Below, one piece after another: positions 60,396 through 64,000 of a DNA stretch of 64,000 bases (the first letter of the stretch is position 1; every line of letters starts with the position of its first letter). Location: NCBI GenBank assembly GCA_050949085.1, contig JBMNFB010000001.1, positions 682,001 through 746,000 on the forward strand, written 5' to 3'. A program made the translations under genes and the position numbers. This stretch comes from JBMNFB01 sp050949085 (GTDB lineage: Bacteria; Bacillota; UBA994; UBA5500). Below the pieces are notes generated by a model, which saw nothing but the letters and a program-made list of their open reading frames with translations, was not told the origin of the DNA and searched no databases.

Positions 60396-62420
60396 TCACT
60401 GCCCACGCATCATGCGCGCAAAGGCAGCGACGATCTCCGGATCAAATCTGGTGCCGGATTGGCTTTCAATCTCGCGTAGAGCCTCTTCCTCACTCATCGG
60501 TTCGGTGCCTCCAGGCGGACGAATGCGGCGCGAGAATACCCCAACTACGGCAACGGCCCGGGCCAGCCAGGGGATCGCCTCCCCCCGCAAGCCCCGAGGA
60601 TAACCACTTCCATCCCAGTTCTCGTGGTGATAGAACACAGCATCAGCCAGATCCACCGTCTCGTCAAAGAGTTTCAGGATTCGGTAGCCGGCGATGACAT
60701 GCCGCCGCGCTTCCTGTTTCGACTCATCATCCAGGTCTTCACTGGGGCCCAAGAGGTGGTCGTCCAGAACCACCTTGCCGATATCGTGGAGGTAACCTAG
60801 CTCCCGCAAGCGACGGAGTTCCCGTTCGGGAAGGTTCATGGCTTCACCCAACCGCTGACAGAGACGGCTGACCAGCTCGGAGTGCTCTTTCTCCCCCACC
60901 GACTTCTCATGTAAAGAACTGATAATCGTTTCGATCAGGCCCCGGTTGATAGCCTCCCGTTCCATCGTCTTCTGCAGGTACATCCTGCGCTCGGCGCAGT
61001 CGTAGACGGCCGCCAGGTCTTGGTCGGTAGTCGACTTGCTGGCGCTGCCGATGGAAATGCTACCCCGCACAGCCTTGACCTGCTCCTTGGCAAACTCCTC
61101 CTGGATCTGGGCTGCCAGTCGGCGGGCTTCCTCCAGGTCTGTTCCTGAGAGGATGATGGCAAACTCATCACCGCCGGTGCGGGCGATGACTGCCTGCTCG
61201 CCACAGACCCGGCGCAGGACGCTGGCGGCCTTGATCAGGAGCAGATCGCCTGCCGCATGGCCGAACACATCGTTGGTCAGTTTCAGGCCATTCATATCAG
61301 CCACCAGCATCGAAACGGGGATTGTCTGATTCTGCCGCAGCAGCTCCGCCTCAAAAAATCTGCGGTTATAGAGACCGGTGAGCGAATCGTGATAGCTGAG
61401 ATAGAGCAGCTCCTCTTCGTGCTGGGCCAGGGCCTCGTAGGCTTGCTGCAGCTCAATCTGCTGCTCCCGCTTTTCTTTGGCCGTCCACACCCCAGTCATC
61501 AGCAACGTCAGCTGCTGCACGTCGTCCGTGTCGTAGGGAGCGGCCTTGTTGGCCAGGCCAACCACGGCGACAATCTCATCATTGATGACCACCGGGATGC
61601 TCATAAACCTCTTGAGCGGTATATGCCCCTCTGGATACCCCTTCTTCCAGTCAGCGTGCGACTCGTAGTCGTTGATGATCAACGGCCTGCGCTGCCGCAC
61701 TACCTCGCCCCAGAGGCCGATCTGGCTGAGAGCGTTCATGGACGGCACACTGTCTATCCTGCACTCTGCCAAAGTCTCGGCCGACCAGGTGTTCACTTCG
61801 AACTCCTCAGTGGCTTCATCATAGAAAAAGATGTAGCCGAACCTGCTCTCGGTCATTTCAACGGCTTTGGAGAGGACAAAGTCCAACTGTTCCCGGGTTG
61901 ACTCAAATTGCTGGGAAAAGACATCGATCAGGATCGAATAGCGCAGCAGCGTCTTTTGCTCACGTTGACGCCGGATTCTCTCCTCAGTGATATCCTGGAC
62001 AACCGCTCCGACTGCGGGGCCCAATCCAGGCAGTTCGAGCGGGAGTTTGATGGCGCGGAAAGTTCGGTCCTTGATCTGCTGCTCGGCGACCAGAACCGAC
62101 CCACTTGCCAGCGTCTCCAAATCACTTGCCTTGTCATGATTTGCCCAATCAGCGGCAAGCACGGAAGTTGCCTCCTGCCCCAGCAACTCGGAGCGCGACT
62201 TCCCGATGGCGCGCTCGAGAGCCCGGTTTACCAGCCGATACCTCTGATCCGCCGTCTTGATATAGATCAGCCGATCGTCTGCATCCATGAGAGCCTGGTA
62301 GACCTTCTGCAGCGCTGCCACTTCCCCGGTCTTTGCCCGATATCGGTAACACAATACCAGCAAGAGAATCAGGAGTGACAGAGCCGCTACCCAGGGAACA
62401 AATATCGATTGCTCGCCCAT
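60396..62420 (-). CDS. PAS-GAF-GGDEF-HD-GYP cyclic-di-GMP protein
   Basis: 674 residues. N-terminal membrane helix (FVPWVAALSLLILLLVLCYR), PAS domain (about 40-150), GAF domain (about 165-325), coiled coil, GGDEF domain with intact active site TGGDEF, then an HD-GYP domain with LHDIGK (HD) and HHENWDGSGYPRG (GYP). Both synthase and phosphodiesterase motifs look complete, so the protein could make or degrade cyclic di-GMP depending on PAS and GAF input. HD-GYP domains hydrolyse the dinucleotide to GMP. The next gene has the same GGDEF-HD-GYP core and reads into it. Confidence 0.92.
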   Translation of the reverse strand: MGEQSIFVPWVAALSLLILLLVLCYRYRAKTGEVAALQKVYQALMDADDRLIYIKTADQRYRLVNRALERAIGKSRSELLGQEATSVLAADWANHDKASDLETLASGSVLVAEQQIKDRTFRAIKLPLELPGLGPAVGAVVQDITEERIRRQREQKTLLRYSILIDVFSQQFESTREQLDFVLSKAVEMTESRFGYIFFYDEATEEFEVNTWSAETLAECRIDSVPSMNALSQIGLWGEVVRQRRPLIINDYESHADWKKGYPEGHIPLKRFMSIPVVINDEIVAVVGLANKAAPYDTDDVQQLTLLMTGVWTAKEKREQQIELQQAYEALAQHEEELLYLSYHDSLTGLYNRRFFEAELLRQNQTIPVSMLVADMNGLKLTNDVFGHAAGDLLLIKAASVLRRVCGEQAVIARTGGDEFAIILSGTDLEEARRLAAQIQEEFAKEQVKAVRGSISIGSASKSTTDQDLAAVYDCAERRMYLQKTMEREAINRGLIETIISSLHEKSVGEKEHSELVSRLCQRLGEAMNLPERELRRLRELGYLHDIGKVVLDDHLLGPSEDLDDESKQEARRHVIAGYRILKLFDETVDLADAVFYHHENWDGSGYPRGLRGEAIPWLARAVAVVGVFSRRIRPPGGTEPMSEEEALREIESQSGTRFDPEIVAAFARMMRGQ

Positions 62421-62577
62421 CTGACTTGATCACCTCATCCAAAATCCAGAGCCGCAATAGCGAATTACTTGTAGAAAGATTATGTATCAAGCAAGAAGTC
62501 AAACCAGACGTCACCATTATACACGACTCGTGCAAAATTGCACCAATTAACTGGGCAATTCGAGATGTTAGGCCAAA

Positions 62578-64000
62578 TCATTGACCTGAGGTATTGTCAG
62601 CACGCATTAGCGCTAAGAAGGCATCTACAACCGCGGGATCAAACTTCCGGCCGGCCTGCTTGGCTATCTCTTGCACCGCATCCGGTTCGCTGTACAGCGC
62701 CGACGGCTCCGCGCAGCACGTCAGGTCAACGAAATTGTCTGCCACGGCAATGATGCGGGCAAGCAAGGGGATCTCCTCACCACGTAAGCCTTTCGGCAAA
62801 CCAGAGCCGTCCCAGCTTTCTTCGTGATACAGGACGGCTTCGGCTATGTCCGCCGTCTCCTCAAATAACTGCAGGATCCGATAACCAACCGTAACATGCT
62901 GCGTAGCCGCCAGCTGATCTATGTCCACGAGACGCCCGGCCTTCAGCAGCTGCTCGCTGAGAACGATCTTGCCTATATCATGCAGATAGCCCGCATCCCT
63001 CAGCCTGCGGACATCGTCTTCCCCCAGGTGCAGGATGTACCCCAGCCGCTCACATAGCTGACTTACTCGCTGCGAATGTTCCTTCAGCAGGGGAACTCGC
63101 TGATGCAGCGTATCAATTATGCTCCCGATCAGCTCAGCATTGGTAACTGAGCGCTGCAGCGTCTTCTGCAGGTACATCTCGCTCTCCGCGTCGCGGAATA
63201 CAGCAGCCATTTCCTGAGCTGGCTCGGTCTTAGAGGCAACACCCAGTGAGATGCTGCCCCTGATGGCCATCACTTTCTCGCGGGCGACGTCTTCCTGGAT
63301 CTTGATGGCCAGCTGGCGAGCTTCATCCAGCCCGGTCCCGGGCAAGATCAGGGCAAATTCGTCTCCACCGATGCGGGCGGCGAGAGCATGCTCTCGACAG
63401 ACCCGCCTGAAGACCTCACCAACCTTGCGGATCAGCTCATCTCCTGCCGCATGTCCAAACACATCGTTGGTAAGCTTCAAGCCGTTCACATCGGCCAGAA
63501 TCAGCGACACAGGAAACTCGTTCTCCATGTTCTGCAACCCGGCCTCGAAGGAGGACCGATTGTACAACCCGGTTACTGGATCATGGAGGCTGAGGTACTT
63601 GATCTGAGCTTCCGCCTGCTTCCGTTCAGTGATATCGGTAAAACTGACGACACCACCGACGACTTTCCCGTCCACTAGCTGCGGATACGAGGCGTATTCT
63701 ACGTCAAAGTGACTGCCGTCCGCCCGCCAGAAAACCTCATCATCTACTCTAGCACCCGTTCCTGTAAGCAGGGTCTGGTAGATGCTGCATTCTTCGAGGG
63801 GCATAGGCGTACCATCCCGCCGACTGTGATGAATCAGTGAATGGACCTGCTTACCTATCAGCTGGGCGGCGTCTGCGTATCCCAGCATCCGCAGGAAGCT
63901 GGCATTGCAGAATGTGCATCGCCCATCCACGTCTACACCGAAAATCGCCTCGGCCGTTGAATCGAGGATCAGCTGCAGCTTCGCTTCATGCTCAGCCAGC
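62578..64000 (-). CDS. PAS-GGDEF-HD-GYP cyclic-di-GMP protein, cut by window end
   Basis: The frame stays open to the window edge (474 codons visible), so the true start lies beyond 64000. Visible order: tail of an upstream coiled coil, a PAS domain (CNASFLRMLGYADAAQLIG, FTDITERKQAEAQ), GGDEF domain with IGGDEFALI intact, and HD-GYP domain with LHDIGK and WDGSGLPKGLRGEE, where GLP replaces GYP. It is a close paralogue of the downstream gene (shared DVFGHAAGD, REKVMAIRGSISLG-type and MYLQKT stretches), pointing to tandem duplication of the GGDEF-HD-GYP core. Confidence 0.92.
   Translation of the reverse strand, partial: LAEHEAKLQLILDSTAEAIFGVDVDGRCTFCNASFLRMLGYADAAQLIGKQVHSLIHHSRRDGTPMPLEECSIYQTLLTGTGARVDDEVFWRADGSHFDVEYASYPQLVDGKVVGGVVSFTDITERKQAEAQIKYLSLHDPVTGLYNRSSFEAGLQNMENEFPVSLILADVNGLKLTNDVFGHAAGDELIRKVGEVFRRVCREHALAARIGGDEFALILPGTGLDEARQLAIKIQEDVAREKVMAIRGSISLGVASKTEPAQEMAAVFRDAESEMYLQKTLQRSVTNAELIGSIIDTLHQRVPLLKEHSQRVSQLCERLGYILHLGEDDVRRLRDAGYLHDIGKIVLSEQLLKAGRLVDIDQLAATQHVTVGYRILQLFEETADIAEAVLYHEESWDGSGLPKGLRGEEIPLLARIIAVADNFVDLTCCAEPSALYSEPDAVQEIAKQAGRKFDPAVVDAFLALMRADNTSGQ

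Noticed and set aside
1..64000. CRISPR arrays, tRNA or rRNA genes, replication origin, prophage
   Set aside because: No regularly spaced repeats, cloverleaf genes, DnaA-box clusters or phage structural genes were found by eye on either strand.

Overview
The window reads as a chromosome segment of an anaerobic, amino-acid-fermenting, probably endospore-forming Firmicute with a fairly GC-rich genome. This is inferred from four things: a complete selenocysteine-dependent glycine reductase operon (Stickland metabolism) behind a tandem glycine riboswitch; strong AGGAGG-type ribosome sites with frequent TTG and GTG starts; a peptide-scavenging set (Opp transporter, M20, S9 and S15 peptidases, D-aminoacylase); and two promoters in the glycan locus that look like the mother-cell sporulation SigE consensus. 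No tRNA, rRNA, CRISPR array or intact insertion sequence was seen.

Layout. 1-2.0 kb: 3' part of a prolyl oligopeptidase gene followed by an internally deleted paralogue. 2.0-7.1 kb: ordinary single genes (DUF421 membrane protein, CocE/S15 hydrolase, SDR, panD, YfcE-like phosphodiesterase). 7.1-15.8 kb (minus): surface-polysaccharide locus with MurJ-like flippase, NodB deacetylase, two glycosyltransferases, a Wzy/ligase-like membrane protein, nucleotide-sugar dehydrogenase and 4-epimerase. 15.9-19.2 kb: a gene remnant, then a large fusion of a secreted M16-type zinc peptidase to an ABC-2-like permease. 19.3-22.0 kb: DEAD-box helicase and a fumarylacetoacetate-hydrolase-family gene with a one-base N-terminal frameshift. 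22.3-31.1 kb (minus): grdX-trxB-trxA-grdE-grdA-grdB-grdC-grdD with riboswitch and promoters. 31.4-35.2 kb (plus): ABC ATPase/permease pair and an M20 peptidase. 35.4-41.0 kb (minus): oppABCDF with an operator-like repeat cluster over the oppA promoter. 41.0-48.6 kb: beta-lactamase-like serine hydrolase, then an island of three histidine kinases and two single-domain receivers. 48.7-53.0 kb (minus): GIY-YIG protein, S9 peptidase, D-aminoacylase, DegV. 53.2-55.0 kb: a mosaic of broken genes (ABC exporter membrane domain, ECF sigma fragment, TPR fragment). 55.2-60.3 kb (minus): FtsX-type ABC exporter with its two-component system. 60.4-64.0 kb (minus): two PAS-GGDEF-HD-GYP proteins, the second cut by the window edge.

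How the parts fit. Opp and the peptidases would supply amino acids. Glycine would turn on its own reductase through the riboswitch. TrxB/TrxA would feed electrons to GrdB/E and GrdA, and GrdC/GrdD would release acetyl phosphate. The trxB product carries an extra thioredoxin domain with no redox cysteines. The least familiar items are the M16-permease fusion, the redox-dead thioredoxin tail, the two SigE-like promoters in the glycan locus, and the oppA operator cluster.
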